This document shows positions 43,513-55,638 of a DNA stretch of 64,000 bases, piece after piece. Where the stretch lies: the NCBI RefSeq assembly GCF_947501415.1, contig NZ_CANMVL010000002.1:248001-312000 (forward strand). The letters run 5' to 3'. The notes beneath the pieces were generated by a model, which ran no database searches, was not told the origin of the DNA, and saw only the letters and a program-made list of their open reading frames with translations. The stretch is from an uncultured Halomonas sp. (GTDB taxonomy: Bacteria; Pseudomonadota; Gammaproteobacteria; Pseudomonadales; Halomonadaceae). The translations under genes were made by a program, and so were the position numbers. The first letter of the stretch is position 1. Each line of letters begins with the position of its first letter.

Positions 43513-44385
43513 TTACCAGCCGGTCACTTCCTTCAGCGCGTCGCCGATCTGAGCCAGGGAGCGCACGGTCTTGACACCGGCATCTTCCAGGGCGGCGAAC
43601 TTCTCGTCCGCGGTACCCGTGCCACCGGAGATGATGGCACCGGCGTGGCCCATGCGCTTGCCGGGAGGCGCGGTGACGCCGGCAATGTAGGAGACCACCG
43701 GCTTGGAGACGTTGGCCTTGATGTAGGCGGCCGCCTCTTCCTCGGCGGTACCGCCGATCTCGCCGATCATCACGATCGCCTCGGTGGCCGGGTCCTTCTC
43801 GAACATCTCGAGGATGTCGATGAAGCTGGAGCCCGGGATCGGGTCGCCGCCGATGCCCACGCAGGTGGACTGGCCGAAGCCGTGATCGGTGGTCTGCTTG
43901 ACCGCCTCGTAGGTCAGGGTGCCGGAACGCGACACGATGCCGACCCGACCGGGCTTGTGGATATGGCCCGGCATGATGCCGATCTTGGTCTCGCCGGGAG
44001 TAATAACGCCCGGGCAGTTGGGGCCGATCAGGCGCACGCCCAGCTCGTCACACTTGACCTTGACATCGAGCATGTCGAGGGTCGGGATGCCTTCGGTGAT
44101 GCACACGATCAGCTTGATGCCGGCGTTGGCAGCCTCGAGGATCGAATCCTTGCAGAACGGGGCCGGCACGTAGATCACGCTGGCCTCGGCGCCGGTCTTC
44201 TCCACGGCTTCCTTGACGGTGTTGAACACCGGCAGACCGAGGTGCTCCTGGCCGCCCTTGCCCGGGGTCACGCCGCCGACCATCTGGGTACCGTAGGCGA
44301 TGGCCTGCTCGGAGTGGAAGGTCCCCTGGCCACCGGTGAAGCCCTGGCAGATGACCTTGGTGCTCTTGTCGATCAGGATGCTCAT
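43513..44385 (-). CDS. sucD: Succinyl-CoA synthetase alpha subunit
   Basis: 290 residues. CoA-binding Rossmann part [24 protein letters not shown], then [23 protein letters not shown], and the phospho-histidine region [14 protein letters not shown] near residue 246. With SucC it makes ATP or GTP from succinyl-CoA. Its ATG shares the A of the sucC TAA (TAATG). Last gene of the cluster, before a bidirectional terminator. Confidence 0.97.
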   Translation of the reverse strand: MSILIDKSTKVICQGFTGGQGTFHSEQAIAYGTQMVGGVTPGKGGQEHLGLPVFNTVKEAVEKTGAEASVIYVPAPFCKDSILEAANAGIKLIVCITEGIPTLDMLDVKVKCDELGVRLIGPNCPGVITPGETKIGIMPGHIHKPGRVGIVSRSGTLTYEAVKQTTDHGFGQSTCVGIGGDPIPGSSFIDILEMFEKDPATEAIVMIGEIGGTAEEEAAAYIKANVSKPVVSYIAGVTAPPGKRMGHAGAIISGGTGTADEKFAALEDAGVKTVRSLAQIGDALKEVTGW

Positions 44386-45551
44386 TACTTGCCCTCCGCT
44401 GCCTTGACTACCTGCTGAGCCGCATCGGTGAGGCTCTCGGCAGCGATGATGTTGAGTCCGCTGGATGCCAGCTTCTCGGCGCCCAGTTCGGCGTTGGTAC
44501 CTTCCAGACGCACCACGACCGGCACATTGACACCGACCTGCTCGACGGCACCGATGATGCCCTCGGCGATCATGTCGCAGCGCACGATACCGCCGAAGAT
44601 GTTGACCAGCACGGCCTTGACGTTGTCGTCGGAGAGGATCAGCTTGAAGGCCTCGGCCACGCGCTCCTTGGTGGCGCCGCCGCCAACGTCAAGGAAGTTG
44701 GCCGGGCTGCCGCCGTGCAGGTTGACGATGTCCATGGTACCCATCGCCAGGCCGGCACCGTTGACCATGCAGCCGATATTGCCGTCGAGGGCCACGTAGT
44801 TGAGTTCCCACGCCGCGGCCTCGGCCTCACGCTCGTCCTCCTGGGAGGGGTCACGCATGGCCTGCAGGTCCGGATGGCGGTAGAGGGCGTTGCCGTCCAG
44901 GCCGATCTTGGCGTCGAGACAGTGCAGGTTGCCCTCGTCGGTGATCACCAGCGGGTTGATCTCGAGCAGCGCCAGATCCTTGTCGTGGAACATCTTGGAG
45001 AGGCCCAGGAAGATCTTGGTGAACTGCTTGACCTGGTCACCCTTCAGGCCCAGGGCAAAGGCCAGCTCACGCGCCTGGTAGGGCTGTGCACCCACCAGCG
45101 GATCGATCTCGGCCTTGAGAATCTTCTCGGGGGTCTCCTCGGCGACCTTCTCGATCTCGACACCGCCCTCGGTGGAGGCCATGAAGACCACGCGGCGGGT
45201 GCCACGGTCGACCACGGCGCCCAGATAGAGCTCGTCGGCGATATCGGTACAGGTCTCGACCAGGATCTTGGCGACCGGCTGACCATTGGCGTCGGTCTGG
45301 AAGGTCACCAGGTTCTTGCCCAGCCACTGCTCGGCGAAGGCCTTGGCCTCCTCCGCGCTCTTGACCAGCTTGACACCACCGGCCTTTCCGCGGCCGCCAG
45401 CGTGGACCTGGGCCTTGACAACCCACATGTCGCCGCCGATCTTCTTGCAGGCTTCCGCGGCTTCTTCGGGGGTATCCACGGCAAAGCCCTTGGACACCGG
45501 CAGACCATAGTCGGCAAACAGCTGCTTGCCTTGATACTCGTGAAGGTTCAT
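44385..45551 (-). CDS. sucC: Succinyl-CoA synthetase beta subunit
   Basis: 388 residues, same as E. coli SucC. ATP-grasp domain: [52 protein letters not shown]. The C-terminal half has [13 protein letters not shown] and [19 protein letters not shown] overlap couples it to sucD. The 137-base gap to lpd holds a GC-rich hairpin at about 45659-45680 (GCGCCGCCC/GGGCGGCGT on the - strand), which may attenuate or be an internal processing site. Confidence 0.97.
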   Translation of the reverse strand: MNLHEYQGKQLFADYGLPVSKGFAVDTPEEAAEACKKIGGDMWVVKAQVHAGGRGKAGGVKLVKSAEEAKAFAEQWLGKNLVTFQTDANGQPVAKILVETCTDIADELYLGAVVDRGTRRVVFMASTEGGVEIEKVAEETPEKILKAEIDPLVGAQPYQARELAFALGLKGDQVKQFTKIFLGLSKMFHDKDLALLEINPLVITDEGNLHCLDAKIGLDGNALYRHPDLQAMRDPSQEDEREAEAAAWELNYVALDGNIGCMVNGAGLAMGTMDIVNLHGGSPANFLDVGGGATKERVAEAFKLILSDDNVKAVLVNIFGGIVRCDMIAEGIIGAVEQVGVNVPVVVRLEGTNAELGAEKLASSGLNIIAAESLTDAAQQVVKAAEGK

Positions 45552-45688
45552 CGATTCATGCCATTGGTTGCATGTGACTCGAACGGCGCCCCGGCTCGAC
45601 CTCGGCGGTCTGACTCAGGAGGCACCACCGTCCCCTCCGATGCATCGCCGGAAGGGGCACGCCGCCCGGTGGGCGGCGCTTGTTATCC

Positions 45689-47173
<1,485 letters not shown>

Positions 47174-47194
47174 TCAGCCGGCGGCTCGTGCCGC

Positions 47195-48757
47195 TCAGAT
47201 ATCCAGCAGCAGGCGTGCCGGATCTTCCAGCAGCTCCTTGATGGTGACGAGGAACTGCACCGCGTCCTTGCCGTCGATCATGCGGTGATCGTAGGAGACC
47301 GCAAGGTACATCATCGGACGGATCTCGACCTTGCCGTTCACCGCCATGGGGCGTTCCTGGATCTTGTGCATGCCCAGAATCGCCGTCTGCGGGGGGTTGA
47401 TGATCGGCGTGGACATCAGCGACCCGAAGATGCCGCCGTTGGTGATGGTGAAGGTACCACCCTGCATCTCGTCGATGCCGAGCTTGCCGTCACGCGCCCG
47501 CTTGCCGAAGTCGACGATACCCTTCTCGACATCGGCGATCTTCATGCTGTCGGTATCACGCAGTACCGGCACCACCAGGCCACGATCGGTGGAGACTGCC
47601 ACGCCGATGTCCTGGTAGCCGTGATAGACGATGTCGGTACCGTCGATGGAGGCATTGACGTCAGGGAAGCGCTTGAGAGCCTCGCTGGCCGCCTTGACGA
47701 AGAAGCCCATGAAACCGAGCTTGACGTCGTGGGTCTTGACGAAGGTGTCCTTGTACTGGGCGCGCAGTTCCATCACCGCGCCCATGTCCACCTCGTTGTA
47801 GGTGGTCAGCATGGCGGCGGTCTGCTGGGCCTGAACCAGACGCTTGGCGATGGTCTGGCGCAGGCGGCTCATCGGCACACGCTTCTCGGGGCGCTCACCC
47901 TCGACGGCGGGCGCCGGAGCGGTAGCCTTGGTGGAACCGGTGGACGCCTTGGCGCTCTTGGCGGCAGAGCCCTCCTTGACGGCGCGCTGCACATCCTCCT
48001 TGAGGATGCGACCGCCCTTGCCGGTCCCCTCGATCTTGCTGACATCGAGGTCATGCTCGGCCACCAGCTTGCGCGCGGCCGGGGCCAGGATCTTGTCCCC
48101 CACCTGCTCGTCGCTGGCGCCATCATCGGCGGAGGCAGCCGGCTCGACATCGGCGGCCGTGTCCGCCTCACCGCCGGCGCCCTCGGCGAAGATGCCCAGC
48201 ACCGCCTCGGACTCGACCTGACTGCCCTCCTCGGCCTTGATCTCGACGAGCGCGCCGTCGGCGGGCGCCACCACTTCCAGCACCACCTTGTCGGTCTCGA
48301 TCTCGGCCAGCACCTCATCACGCTTGACCGCTTCACCGACCTGCTTGTTCCAGCTGGCCACGGTGCCTTCCTGGATCGACTCGGGGAAGGTCGGCGCCTT
48401 CACTTCATGCTTCTCGCCGCCGCCGGCAGCCGGCTTGTCGGCCTTGGCATCAGACGATTTCTCGGCCTTGGCGTCTTGCTTGTCACCGCTCTCTGCCGAC
48501 GCCTTGCCGCCCTTGGCCTCGCCTTCACCGATGCGTCCCAGCACCTGCTCGGACTCCACGGTGTCACCCTCCTCGACCAGCGTCTCGGAGAGAACGCCCG
48601 CCTCGGGGGCCAGCACTTCGAGCACGACCTTGTCGGTCTCGATCTCGACGATCAGCTCGTCACGCTCGACGCTGTCACCCGGCTTCTTGTGCCAGGCAGC
48701 GACGCTGCCTTCGGCAACGGATTCCGGAAAGGTTGGGGCCTTGATCTCGGTAGCCAT
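47195..48757 (-). CDS. sucB: 2-oxoglutarate dehydrogenase E2 (succinyltransferase) with two lipoyl domains
   Basis: 520 residues, over 100 more than E. coli SucB (about 405). Two complete lipoyl domains lie in tandem, each with ETDKVVLEV (Lys43 and Lys157), joined by an Ala/Lys/Glu-rich linker. An E1/E3-binding domain follows (about 220-258, [31 protein letters not shown]). The acyltransferase core ends in catalytic [16 protein letters not shown] (His about 491, Asp about 495). The AATEI-like PTFPES start is of the succinyltransferase type, so it is not the pyruvate complex E2. It lies between sucA and lpd. Confidence 0.96.
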   Translation of the reverse strand: MATEIKAPTFPESVAEGSVAAWHKKPGDSVERDELIVEIETDKVVLEVLAPEAGVLSETLVEEGDTVESEQVLGRIGEGEAKGGKASAESGDKQDAKAEKSSDAKADKPAAGGGEKHEVKAPTFPESIQEGTVASWNKQVGEAVKRDEVLAEIETDKVVLEVVAPADGALVEIKAEEGSQVESEAVLGIFAEGAGGEADTAADVEPAASADDGASDEQVGDKILAPAARKLVAEHDLDVSKIEGTGKGGRILKEDVQRAVKEGSAAKSAKASTGSTKATAPAPAVEGERPEKRVPMSRLRQTIAKRLVQAQQTAAMLTTYNEVDMGAVMELRAQYKDTFVKTHDVKLGFMGFFVKAASEALKRFPDVNASIDGTDIVYHGYQDIGVAVSTDRGLVVPVLRDTDSMKIADVEKGIVDFGKRARDGKLGIDEMQGGTFTITNGGIFGSLMSTPIINPPQTAILGMHKIQERPMAVNGKVEIRPMMYLAVSYDHRMIDGKDAVQFLVTIKELLEDPARLLLDI

Positions 48758-48799
48758 GTCGTATCCCTTGTAAGTTCTCTCTCGTCCCGGTGGGCGCCA

Positions 48800-51634
48800 T
48801 TACAGATTGAAGGCGTCTTCCACCAGCTGGCGCTGCTGTTCGGTGTGCACGGACATGTAACCGGCCGCGGGTGCCGCCGATGCCGGACGACCGGCAAACT
48901 TGAGCTTGCCACCCAGACCGTCCTTGAGCATCTCCGCGACGGCACGCATATGGTGCTGACTCGGGTACCAGGCGCCCTGGTTGAGCGGCTCTTCCTGGCA
49001 CCACACGATGTCGGTGACGTTGGTGTACGCCTTGATCGCCTCGAAGAGCTCCTCCTTGGGGAAGGGGTAGAGCTGCTCGACACGCAGGATGGCGACATCA
49101 TCACGGGCATTCTCCTCCCGCCAGGCGGCCAGGTCATAGTAGACCTTGCCGGCACACAGGATGATGCGCTCGACCTTCTCGGCCTCCAGCTTGGCCTGGT
49201 CGGCCAGCACCATCTGGAACCCGCCATCGGCCAGCTCATCCAGGCTCGATGTCGCATCCTTGTGGCGCAGCAGGCTCTTGGGCGACATCACCACCAGCGG
49301 CTTCCTGACCTTGCGAATCACCTGACGGCGCAGCAGATGGAAGATCTGCGCCGGGGTGGTCGGCACACAGACCTGCATGTTGTGCTCTGCGCACAGCTGC
49401 AGAAAGCGCTCCAGGCGTGCCGAGGAGTGCTCGGGGCCCTGCCCCTCATAGCCATGGGGCAGCAGCATGGTCAGCCCGCACAGGCGGCCCCACTTGGTCT
49501 CGCCGGAGGAGATGAACTGGTCGACCACGACCTGGGCGCCGTTGAAGAAATCGCCGAACTGCGCCTCCCAGATCACCAGGTCGTTGGGCGCAGTGGTGGC
49601 ATAGCCGTACTCGAAGGCCAGCACCGCCTCCTCGGAGAGGAAGGAGTCGTGGATGGTGAAGCGCGGCTGACCATCGGCCATGTACTGCAGCGGCACATAG
49701 GCGCTGCCATCCTTCTGGTTATGCACCACCGCATGGCGGTGAGAAAAGGTACCGCGTCCCACGTCCTGGCCGGTGATGCGTACCGGATGCCCCTGGTCGA
49801 TCAGCGTGGCGTAGGCCAGGGTCTCGGCGAAGCCCCAGTTGAGGGCCAGGCCACCGGCCTGCATCTTGCGCCGGTCGGCGTAGATCTTGGCCACCTGGCG
49901 CTGTACCTCGATCCCATCGGGAATCTCGCACATCTTCGCCGCCAGGCGCTGCAGCTTCTTCATCGGGACCGAGGTGTCGGCGTAGCCCGTCCACTCGTGT
50001 CCCAGATAGGGCTTCCAGTCGACGAACAGTGATGTGTTGGGCTGTTGCACCAGAGCGTTGGCCACATGGTTGCCGGCGATCAAGTCCTCGCGATAGGTCT
50101 CGATCATGGCCTTGGCTTCTTCCTCGGTGAGGACGCCCTGGGCCACCAGTCGCTCTGCATAGATCGCCCGCGAGGAGGGGTGATCCTTGATCTTGCGATA
50201 CATCATCGGCTGGGTGCCGCTGGGCTCGTCGGCCTCGTTGTGGCCACGGCGGCGGTAGCACACCAGATCGATCACGACGTCCTTCTTGAACTGCTGGCGA
50301 TAATCCAGGGCCACCTGGGTCGCGTGCAGCACGGCGTCGGGGTCATCACCATTGACATGGAAGACCGGCGCCTGAACCATCTTGGCGATATCCGTGCAGT
50401 ACTCCGTGGAACGCGAGTCCTCGGGATGCGAAGTGGTAAAGCCAATCTGGTTGTTGATGACGATATGTACCGTGCCGCCAGTCTTGTAGGCACGGGTCTG
50501 GGACATCTGGAAGGTCTCCATGACCACGCCCTGACCGGCGAACGAGGCATCACCATGGATGTTGATCGGCAGTACCTTGTTGCCATCGCTGTCGTCGCGT
50601 CGATCCTGACGGGCACGCACCGAGCCCACGACCACGGGAGCGACGATCTCGAGATGAGAGGGGTTGAAGCCCAGTGCCAGATGCACCTCGCCACCCGGCG
50701 TCATGACGTTTGAGCTGAACCCCTGGTGGTACTTGACGTCACCGGAGCCACGCTCGATCACCTTCTTGCCGTCGAACTCGTCGATCAGGTCGCCAGGGTT
50801 CTTGCCAAGGATGTTGACCAGCAGGTTGAGGCGCCCGCGGTGGGCCATGCCGATCACCACCTCCTTGATGCCATAGCCACCGCCACGCTGGATCAGCTCA
50901 TCCATCATCGGAATGAAGGACTCCCCCCCCTCCAGACCGAAGCGCTTGGTCCCCGGATACTTGGAGGCCAGGTAGTTCTCCAGGCCTTCTGCGGCGGTCA
51001 ACCTCTCCAGCACGTGCTGACGTACGTCGTTGCTGAAGGCGGGCGCACTGCGCACCGACTCGAAGCGCTGCTGCAGCCAACGCTTCTCCTCGGTATCGAC
51101 GATGTGCATGATCTCGCAACCGATGGAGCGACAGTAGGTCTTCTCCAGGGCGTCGACGATCTCCTTGAGCGGTGCCTTGTCCATGCCCAGGAAGAACGAG
51201 CCGGTCTGGAACTCGGTATCGAGATCGGCCTTGGTCAGCTGGTGGAAGGAGAGGTCGAGGTCGGGGACCGGCTTCTCGCTGCGCAGCTTGAGGGGGTCGA
51301 TATCAGCCTTCTGGTGACCGCGGAAGCGATAGGCGTTAATCAGCTGCAGAACCCTGACTTGCTTGCGGTTTTCCTCGCCATCGGCGGCAGCGGGCGCGAG
51401 TGCCGTACGGCGCTGCCTGGCCAGCTGATGGAACTGTTCGCGGACGGGGGTCAGGGGAACATCATGGTGGGGGCCGTCATCGGGGCGCGGCAGCTCGTCA
51501 AAGTACTGACGCCACTCGTCGGGAACGGCGGAGGGATCATCGAGGTACTGCTCGTATAGCGCTTCCACGTAGTGGACATTGCTGCCACTGACGTGCGAGG
51601 AGCGCCACATCAACTCCATTATGCCTTGTTGCAT
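48800..51634 (-). CDS. sucA: 2-oxoglutarate dehydrogenase E1
   Basis: 944 residues. Thiamine-diphosphate enzyme: N-terminal LMWRSSHVSGSNVHYVEALYEQYLDDP, then GMAHRGRLNLLVNILGK, the ThDP motif region HGDASFAGQGVVMETFQMSQ, YRRRGHNEADEPS, and the late PHGYEGQGPEHSSARLERFLQLC. It decarboxylates 2-oxoglutarate and loads succinyl groups on SucB. The start is 51634 (MQQGIMELM) or the second Met at 51619, which has AAGG nearby. First gene after the sdhB terminator; 42 bases before sucB. Confidence 0.97.
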   Translation of the reverse strand: MQQGIMELMWRSSHVSGSNVHYVEALYEQYLDDPSAVPDEWRQYFDELPRPDDGPHHDVPLTPVREQFHQLARQRRTALAPAAADGEENRKQVRVLQLINAYRFRGHQKADIDPLKLRSEKPVPDLDLSFHQLTKADLDTEFQTGSFFLGMDKAPLKEIVDALEKTYCRSIGCEIMHIVDTEEKRWLQQRFESVRSAPAFSNDVRQHVLERLTAAEGLENYLASKYPGTKRFGLEGGESFIPMMDELIQRGGGYGIKEVVIGMAHRGRLNLLVNILGKNPGDLIDEFDGKKVIERGSGDVKYHQGFSSNVMTPGGEVHLALGFNPSHLEIVAPVVVGSVRARQDRRDDSDGNKVLPINIHGDASFAGQGVVMETFQMSQTRAYKTGGTVHIVINNQIGFTTSHPEDSRSTEYCTDIAKMVQAPVFHVNGDDPDAVLHATQVALDYRQQFKKDVVIDLVCYRRRGHNEADEPSGTQPMMYRKIKDHPSSRAIYAERLVAQGVLTEEEAKAMIETYREDLIAGNHVANALVQQPNTSLFVDWKPYLGHEWTGYADTSVPMKKLQRLAAKMCEIPDGIEVQRQVAKIYADRRKMQAGGLALNWGFAETLAYATLIDQGHPVRITGQDVGRGTFSHRHAVVHNQKDGSAYVPLQYMADGQPRFTIHDSFLSEEAVLAFEYGYATTAPNDLVIWEAQFGDFFNGAQVVVDQFISSGETKWGRLCGLTMLLPHGYEGQGPEHSSARLERFLQLCAEHNMQVCVPTTPAQIFHLLRRQVIRKVRKPLVVMSPKSLLRHKDATSSLDELADGGFQMVLADQAKLEAEKVERIILCAGKVYYDLAAWREENARDDVAILRVEQLYPFPKEELFEAIKAYTNVTDIVWCQEEPLNQGAWYPSQHHMRAVAEMLKDGLGGKLKFAGRPASAAPAAGYMSVHTEQQRQLVEDAFNL

Positions 51635-51765
51635 CTCTCGGTCACCCTGCACTGATGGGGTGTGATCGGCGTCACCGCGACGCGGCCACGGCGACATCGG
51701 TGGTGCCCTGCCGGCTGGGGCCCATGCGTTTCCGGCATCTCCGGCCACCATGGGCCGGAAACCTT

Positions 51766-51840
51766 GAATCTGTGGTTAGGGAACCTGTGGTTACTGAACC
51801 TATGGTCACTCGAACCTATGGTCACCCGAACCCATGGTCA
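51766..51840. repeat. Five tandem 15-16 nt repeats
   Basis: GAATCTGTGGTTAGG, GAACCTGTGGTTACT, GAACCTATGGTCACTC, GAACCTATGGTCACCC and GAACCCATGGTCA follow each other directly, in the 329-base gap between sdhB and sucA. They lie upstream of sucA, next to the sdh terminator. A short GGCCCATGG / CCATGGGCC palindromic segment (about 51717-51756) adjoins them. Confidence 0.85.
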
Positions 51841-51868
51841 AAAGCCGGCGCCCAGGGCACCGGCTTCC
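51839..51868 (-). terminator. Rho-independent terminator between sdhB and sucA
   Basis: On the - strand AAGCCGGTGCC-CTG-GGCGCCGGCTT is followed by TTG, giving a strong stem (one G:T). It should separate sdhCDAB and sucAB levels while allowing some readthrough. Confidence 0.7.
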
Positions 51869-51963
51869 GACACTATGTCATCACCCGCTGCGACACAGGG
51901 TCACAGGGGGTGAGCTGCGGCATATGATAACAAGCCACGGAGCTCGATTTAAGTGCCATCGGC

Positions 51964-52668
51964 TCAGGTACTGTCGGCCAGCAGCATCTCGCGGATCTTG
52001 CCGATCGCGCGAGTGGGGTTGAGCCCCTTGGGACACACCGCCACACAGTTCATGATGCCGCGGCAGCGGAACACGCTGAACGGATCCTCGAGCTCGGACA
52101 GACGCTCGCGGGTGGCCGTGTCACGGGAGTCCACCAGGAAGCGATAGGACTGCAGCAGCCCCGCCGGCCCCACGAACTTGTCCGGGTTCCACCAGAACGA
52201 CGGGCAGGAAGTGGAGCAGCAGGCGCACAGGATACACTCGTAGAGGCCGTCGAGCTTGTCGCGATCTTCCGGCGACTGCAGGCGCTCGATGGCCGGCGCC
52301 GGCTCATCGTTCTGGAGGTAAGGCTGGATGCGCTCGTACTGCTGATAGAACAGCCCCATGTCGACCACCAGGTCACGGATGACCGGCAGGCCCGGCAGCG
52401 GGCGCAGCACCAGCTTGTTGCCCTTCACCACCTCCGAGATCGGGGTAATGCAGGCCAGGCCGTTCTTGCCGTTCATGTTCATGCCATCGGAGCCACACAC
52501 GCCTTCGCGGCAGCTGCGACGGTAGGCCAGGCCATTGTCCTGCTCCTTCATCATGTGCAGGACATCGAGCACCATGATGTCGCGGCCCTGGGTGTCGACC
52601 TGAAACTCCTGCATGTACGGCGCGGAGTCGGTCTCCGGGTTATAGCGGTAGATGGATACCTGAAGCAT
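51964..52668 (-). CDS. sdhB: Succinate dehydrogenase iron-sulfur subunit
   Basis: 234 residues. The 2Fe-2S cluster cysteines are in SCREGVCGSDGMNMNGKNGLACIT. Those of the 4Fe-4S and 3Fe-4S clusters are in CILCACCSTSCPSFWWNPDKFVGPAGLL and RGIMNCVAVCPKGLNPTRAIG. It carries electrons from SdhA to ubiquinone at the membrane. Last sdh gene, 26 bases after sdhA. Confidence 0.97.
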   Translation of the reverse strand: MLQVSIYRYNPETDSAPYMQEFQVDTQGRDIMVLDVLHMMKEQDNGLAYRRSCREGVCGSDGMNMNGKNGLACITPISEVVKGNKLVLRPLPGLPVIRDLVVDMGLFYQQYERIQPYLQNDEPAPAIERLQSPEDRDKLDGLYECILCACCSTSCPSFWWNPDKFVGPAGLLQSYRFLVDSRDTATRERLSELEDPFSVFRCRGIMNCVAVCPKGLNPTRAIGKIREMLLADST

Positions 52669-52694
52669 CGTGACTCACCCTCGTGTTAGCTGAA

Positions 52695-54467
52695 TTAGTA
52701 GGTACGGACTTTCGGCTCGAAGGTGTCGACGGTCTTCGGCGCGAAGTTGACGTCGCGCTTGCCAATCGTCTTGTCGGCCGGGAAGTAGAGCGAGTGCTTC
52801 AGCCAGTTGACATCGTCACGATCCGGGTAGTCGTAGCGGGAGTGCGCGCCACGGCTCTCCTTGCGCTCCAGTGCCGCGATGGCGGTCGCCTCGGCAACTT
52901 CCATCAGGTTGTCGAGCTCGAGGGCCTCGACACGAGCGGTGTTGAAGGCGTTGGACTTGTCGGGCAGGTAGGCATTGTCGATACGCCCACGCAGCTCGGC
53001 CAGCTGCTTGACGCCCTTCTGCATGTTCTCCTCTTCGCGGAACACGCCGAAGGAGTTCTGCATGATGGCCTGCAGCTCACGCTTGAGCTCCGGCACGGTC
53101 TCGCCGCTCTCGGACTCGTTCCAGCGGGTGATGCGCTTCATCGCCGTCTCGATATCGGACTCGGAGGCATCGAGGTAGTCGATACCCTCGTTGAGCGCCC
53201 CTTCGATGAACATGCCGGCAGCGCGACCGAACACCACCAGGTCGAGCAGCGAGTTGCCACCCAGGCGGTTGGCCCCATGGACCGACACACAGGCCACTTC
53301 GCCGCAGGCGAACAGGCCGTTGACGATCTGGTCCTTGCCATCCTCACCACGCATGATGGCCTGGCCATGCACGTTGGTCGGCACGCCACCCATCATGTAG
53401 TGACAGGTCGGCACCACCGGGATCGGCTCCTTGGCCGGATCCACGTGGGCAAAGGTCTTGGAGAGCTCGACGATGCCGGGCAGACGCTTGCCGAGGACCT
53501 CCTCGCCCAGGTGATCCAGCTTGAGGTAGACGTGATCGCCGTTCTCGCCGCAGCCACGACCCTCGAGGATCTCCATGACCATGGAGCGGGCCACCACGTC
53601 GCGGCCGGCCAGGTCCTTGGCGTTGGGAGCGTAACGCTCCATGAAGCGCTCGCCATCCTTGTTGACCAGGTAGCCACCCTCACCACGGCAGCCTTCGGTC
53701 ACCAGGGTACCCGCACCGTAGATACCGGTCGGGTGGAACTGCCACATCTCCATGTCCTGCATCGGGAAGCCGGCACGCAGCGCCATGCCGACGCCGTCAC
53801 CGGTATTGATCAGGGCATTGGTGGTGGAGGCATAGATACGACCGGAACCGCCGGTCGCCAGGACGGTGGCCTTGGACTTGACGTGCACCACTTCGCCGGT
53901 CTCGATATCCATGGCGATGCAGCCCACCACGTCCCCATTGGCATTCTTGACCAGATCGACGGCGTACCACTCGTTGAGGAAGGTGGTATTGTTCTTCAGG
54001 TTGTTCTGATAAAGCGTGTGCAGCAGGGCGTGTCCGGTACGGTCGGCCGCGGCACAGGTACGCGCGGCCTGGCCGCCGGCACCGAAGTCCTTGGACTGAC
54101 CGCCGAAGGGGCGCTGATAGATGCGGCCATTGTCGAAACGCGAGAACGGCAGACCCATGTGCTCGAGCTCGAAGACGGCCTTGGGGCCCTCGGAGCACAT
54201 GTACTCGGCGGCATCCTGGTCGGCGATATAGTCGCCGCCCTTGACGGTGTCATACATGTGCCACCGCCAGTCGTCATTGGGGTCGGCCGATGCGATGGCA
54301 CAGGTGATGCCGCCCTGGGCGGACACGGTGTGCGAGCGCGTCGGGAAGACCTTGGAGAGCACCGCGGTCTTCTTGCCGGACTTGGCCAGCTCGAGGGCGG
54401 CTCGCAGGCCGGCACCACCACCGCCGATGATGATCGCGTCGAAGGACAGGCTACGCATGTTGGACAT
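52695..54467 (-). CDS. sdhA: Succinate dehydrogenase flavoprotein subunit
   Basis: 590 residues (E. coli 588). FAD motif [19 protein letters not shown]. The His that carries covalent FAD is in [11 protein letters not shown]. Substrate and capping-domain runs include [25 protein letters not shown] and [31 protein letters not shown]. It oxidises succinate to fumarate. GGGGAG lies eight bases before ATG 54467, inside the end of sdhD, three bases after its stop. Confidence 0.98.
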   Translation of the reverse strand: MSNMRSLSFDAIIIGGGGAGLRAALELAKSGKKTAVLSKVFPTRSHTVSAQGGITCAIASADPNDDWRWHMYDTVKGGDYIADQDAAEYMCSEGPKAVFELEHMGLPFSRFDNGRIYQRPFGGQSKDFGAGGQAARTCAAADRTGHALLHTLYQNNLKNNTTFLNEWYAVDLVKNANGDVVGCIAMDIETGEVVHVKSKATVLATGGSGRIYASTTNALINTGDGVGMALRAGFPMQDMEMWQFHPTGIYGAGTLVTEGCRGEGGYLVNKDGERFMERYAPNAKDLAGRDVVARSMVMEILEGRGCGENGDHVYLKLDHLGEEVLGKRLPGIVELSKTFAHVDPAKEPIPVVPTCHYMMGGVPTNVHGQAIMRGEDGKDQIVNGLFACGEVACVSVHGANRLGGNSLLDLVVFGRAAGMFIEGALNEGIDYLDASESDIETAMKRITRWNESESGETVPELKRELQAIMQNSFGVFREEENMQKGVKQLAELRGRIDNAYLPDKSNAFNTARVEALELDNLMEVAEATAIAALERKESRGAHSRYDYPDRDDVNWLKHSLYFPADKTIGKRDVNFAPKTVDTFEPKVRTY

Positions 54468-54470
54468 GAA

Positions 54471-54818
54471 TCAAGCTCCCCACAGAATCTGAATGCCCCA
54501 GACCAGGAAGGCGAAGATGGCCAGGATGACAAGAAGTTGAACGGTCAGGCGAGTGGCGGTCGACTTGAGGTAGTCGGTCGTCACGGTCCACAGCCCCACC
54601 CAGGCGTGGCCAGCCAGAGAGATGAAGGCCAGCAGCGAGAAGATGCGCATCCAGGTCTGGGCGAACAGGCCGCTCCAGGTCAGGTAGTCGAGATCCGGGT
54701 TGAACAGCAGATAGAGAACGATAAAGAGCGTGTAGGCCGCCAGGATAACGGCGGAGACCCGCTGGATCAGCCAGTCGGAGAGGCCACTGCGGCCAAGGTT
54801 CGTGATGTTGGTTACCAT
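54471..54818 (-). CDS. sdhD: Succinate dehydrogenase membrane anchor SdhD
   Basis: 115 residues with three membrane helices: GLSDWLIQRVSAVILAAYTLFIVLYLLF, the helix with FSLLAFISLAGHAWVGLWTVTTDYLK (His as the likely heme b ligand), and a last LLVILAIFAFLVWGIQIL. It overlaps sdhC by seven bases. With SdhC it binds ubiquinone. Confidence 0.95.
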   Translation of the reverse strand: MVTNITNLGRSGLSDWLIQRVSAVILAAYTLFIVLYLLFNPDLDYLTWSGLFAQTWMRIFSLLAFISLAGHAWVGLWTVTTDYLKSTATRLTVQLLVILAIFAFLVWGIQILWGA

Positions 54819-55189
54819 ACCCAGACTCCCGCCAGAATGATCAGTACGGCGCTAGCCACCACGGTGATCTGCGCCTTCTTGTGGCCGCCCTCGAGGGTCA
54901 CACCGATATCCATATCCATCACCAAATGCTTGATGCCGGCCACGAAGTGAAAGGCCAGAGCCGACAGCAGGCCCCAGGCGATCAGCTTGACCAGGAAGTT
55001 GCCGGCCAGCGCATCGCTTACCGCGGCAAAACCTGCCGGCGATGAGAGCGACTCACTCAGTGCCCAGAAGGCAAAGATGGTACCGATGAAGAGGATGACG
55101 CCGGTGATGCGGTGAGCGATCGACGTCAGGGCGGGTAGCGGAAACTGTATCGTGGACAGATCCAGATTTACGGGTCGTTTGCTATTCAC
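54812..55189 (-). CDS. sdhC: Succinate dehydrogenase cytochrome b556 subunit SdhC
   Basis: 125 residues, three membrane helices. Family motifs are RPVNLDLSTIQFPLPALTSIAHRITGVILFIG (quinone-site Ser/Arg region) and SALAFHFVAGIKHLVMDMDIG (heme-ligand His). First gene of the nine-gene sdhCDAB-sucAB-lpd-sucCD cluster; its promoter with TATAAT lies 130 bases upstream. Confidence 0.96.
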   Translation of the reverse strand: MNSKRPVNLDLSTIQFPLPALTSIAHRITGVILFIGTIFAFWALSESLSSPAGFAAVSDALAGNFLVKLIAWGLLSALAFHFVAGIKHLVMDMDIGVTLEGGHKKAQITVVASAVLIILAGVWVW

Positions 55190-55321
55190 GGCTCTCTACA
55201 CACTCTCTATGGCCCACGCGGAAAGCTTCGGGTGGCTCCGGGCGGGCGGTGGTTTCGGGAAGGCATCGGCCGTTGCCGGGGGGCGGCAAGACCGGCTGTA
55301 CCTGCCAGTCGCGCGGGGTGG

Positions 55322-55350
55322 ATTATAGGGGCCCGTCCGTCCCATGACAA
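55322..55350 (-). promoter_or_regulatory. Sigma-70 promoter of sdhC
   Basis: On the - strand TTGTCA (55350-55345), 17-base spacer, TATAAT (55327-55322). The leader to sdhC is about 125 bases. Confidence 0.75.
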
Positions 55351-55443
55351 ACCGGGAGCTCCCTGACTAGACCATGGTGCAAAGCCTGCTGCCCTCCCTT
55401 TTGTTCAGGTTTTATTGCGCCATTGGCGCCCCGCAGCCCATTA

Positions 55444-55458
55444 TGGTGCTACGCACCA
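55444..55458. promoter_or_regulatory. Dyad TGGTGC-TAC-GCACCA in the sdhC-gltA gap
   Basis: A near-perfect inverted repeat stands midway between the divergent promoters of sdhC and gltA, and could be an operator for coordinate TCA-cycle control. The regulator is unknown. Confidence 0.35.
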
Positions 55459-55522
55459 ATTCCTCGACAACCCCTGGACAGGAGCAGAGCCCTCGCACAT
55501 GCGGCAGCGCACCATTGACCAA

Positions 55523-55550
55523 TTGACAATCGCTGGGACGCTTCTATAGT
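55523..55550 (+). promoter_or_regulatory. Sigma-70 promoter of gltA
   Basis: TTGACA at 55523-55528, 16-base spacer, TATAGT at 55545-55550. The leader to gltA is about 82 bases. Confidence 0.78.
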
Positions 55551-55638
55551 GGGCAAACCTTTTTCGCCGGCTCCCCCAGCGAAGATGTCGAAGAATGAAT
55601 GACTTATCGCCCTAAACGAACTCGAGAGGAGGCCTTCC

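Noticed and set aside
52683-54950. 755-codon + strand frame opposite sdhA and sdhD
   Set aside because: Antisense of clear sdh genes; no domain, and it crosses three real gene boundaries.
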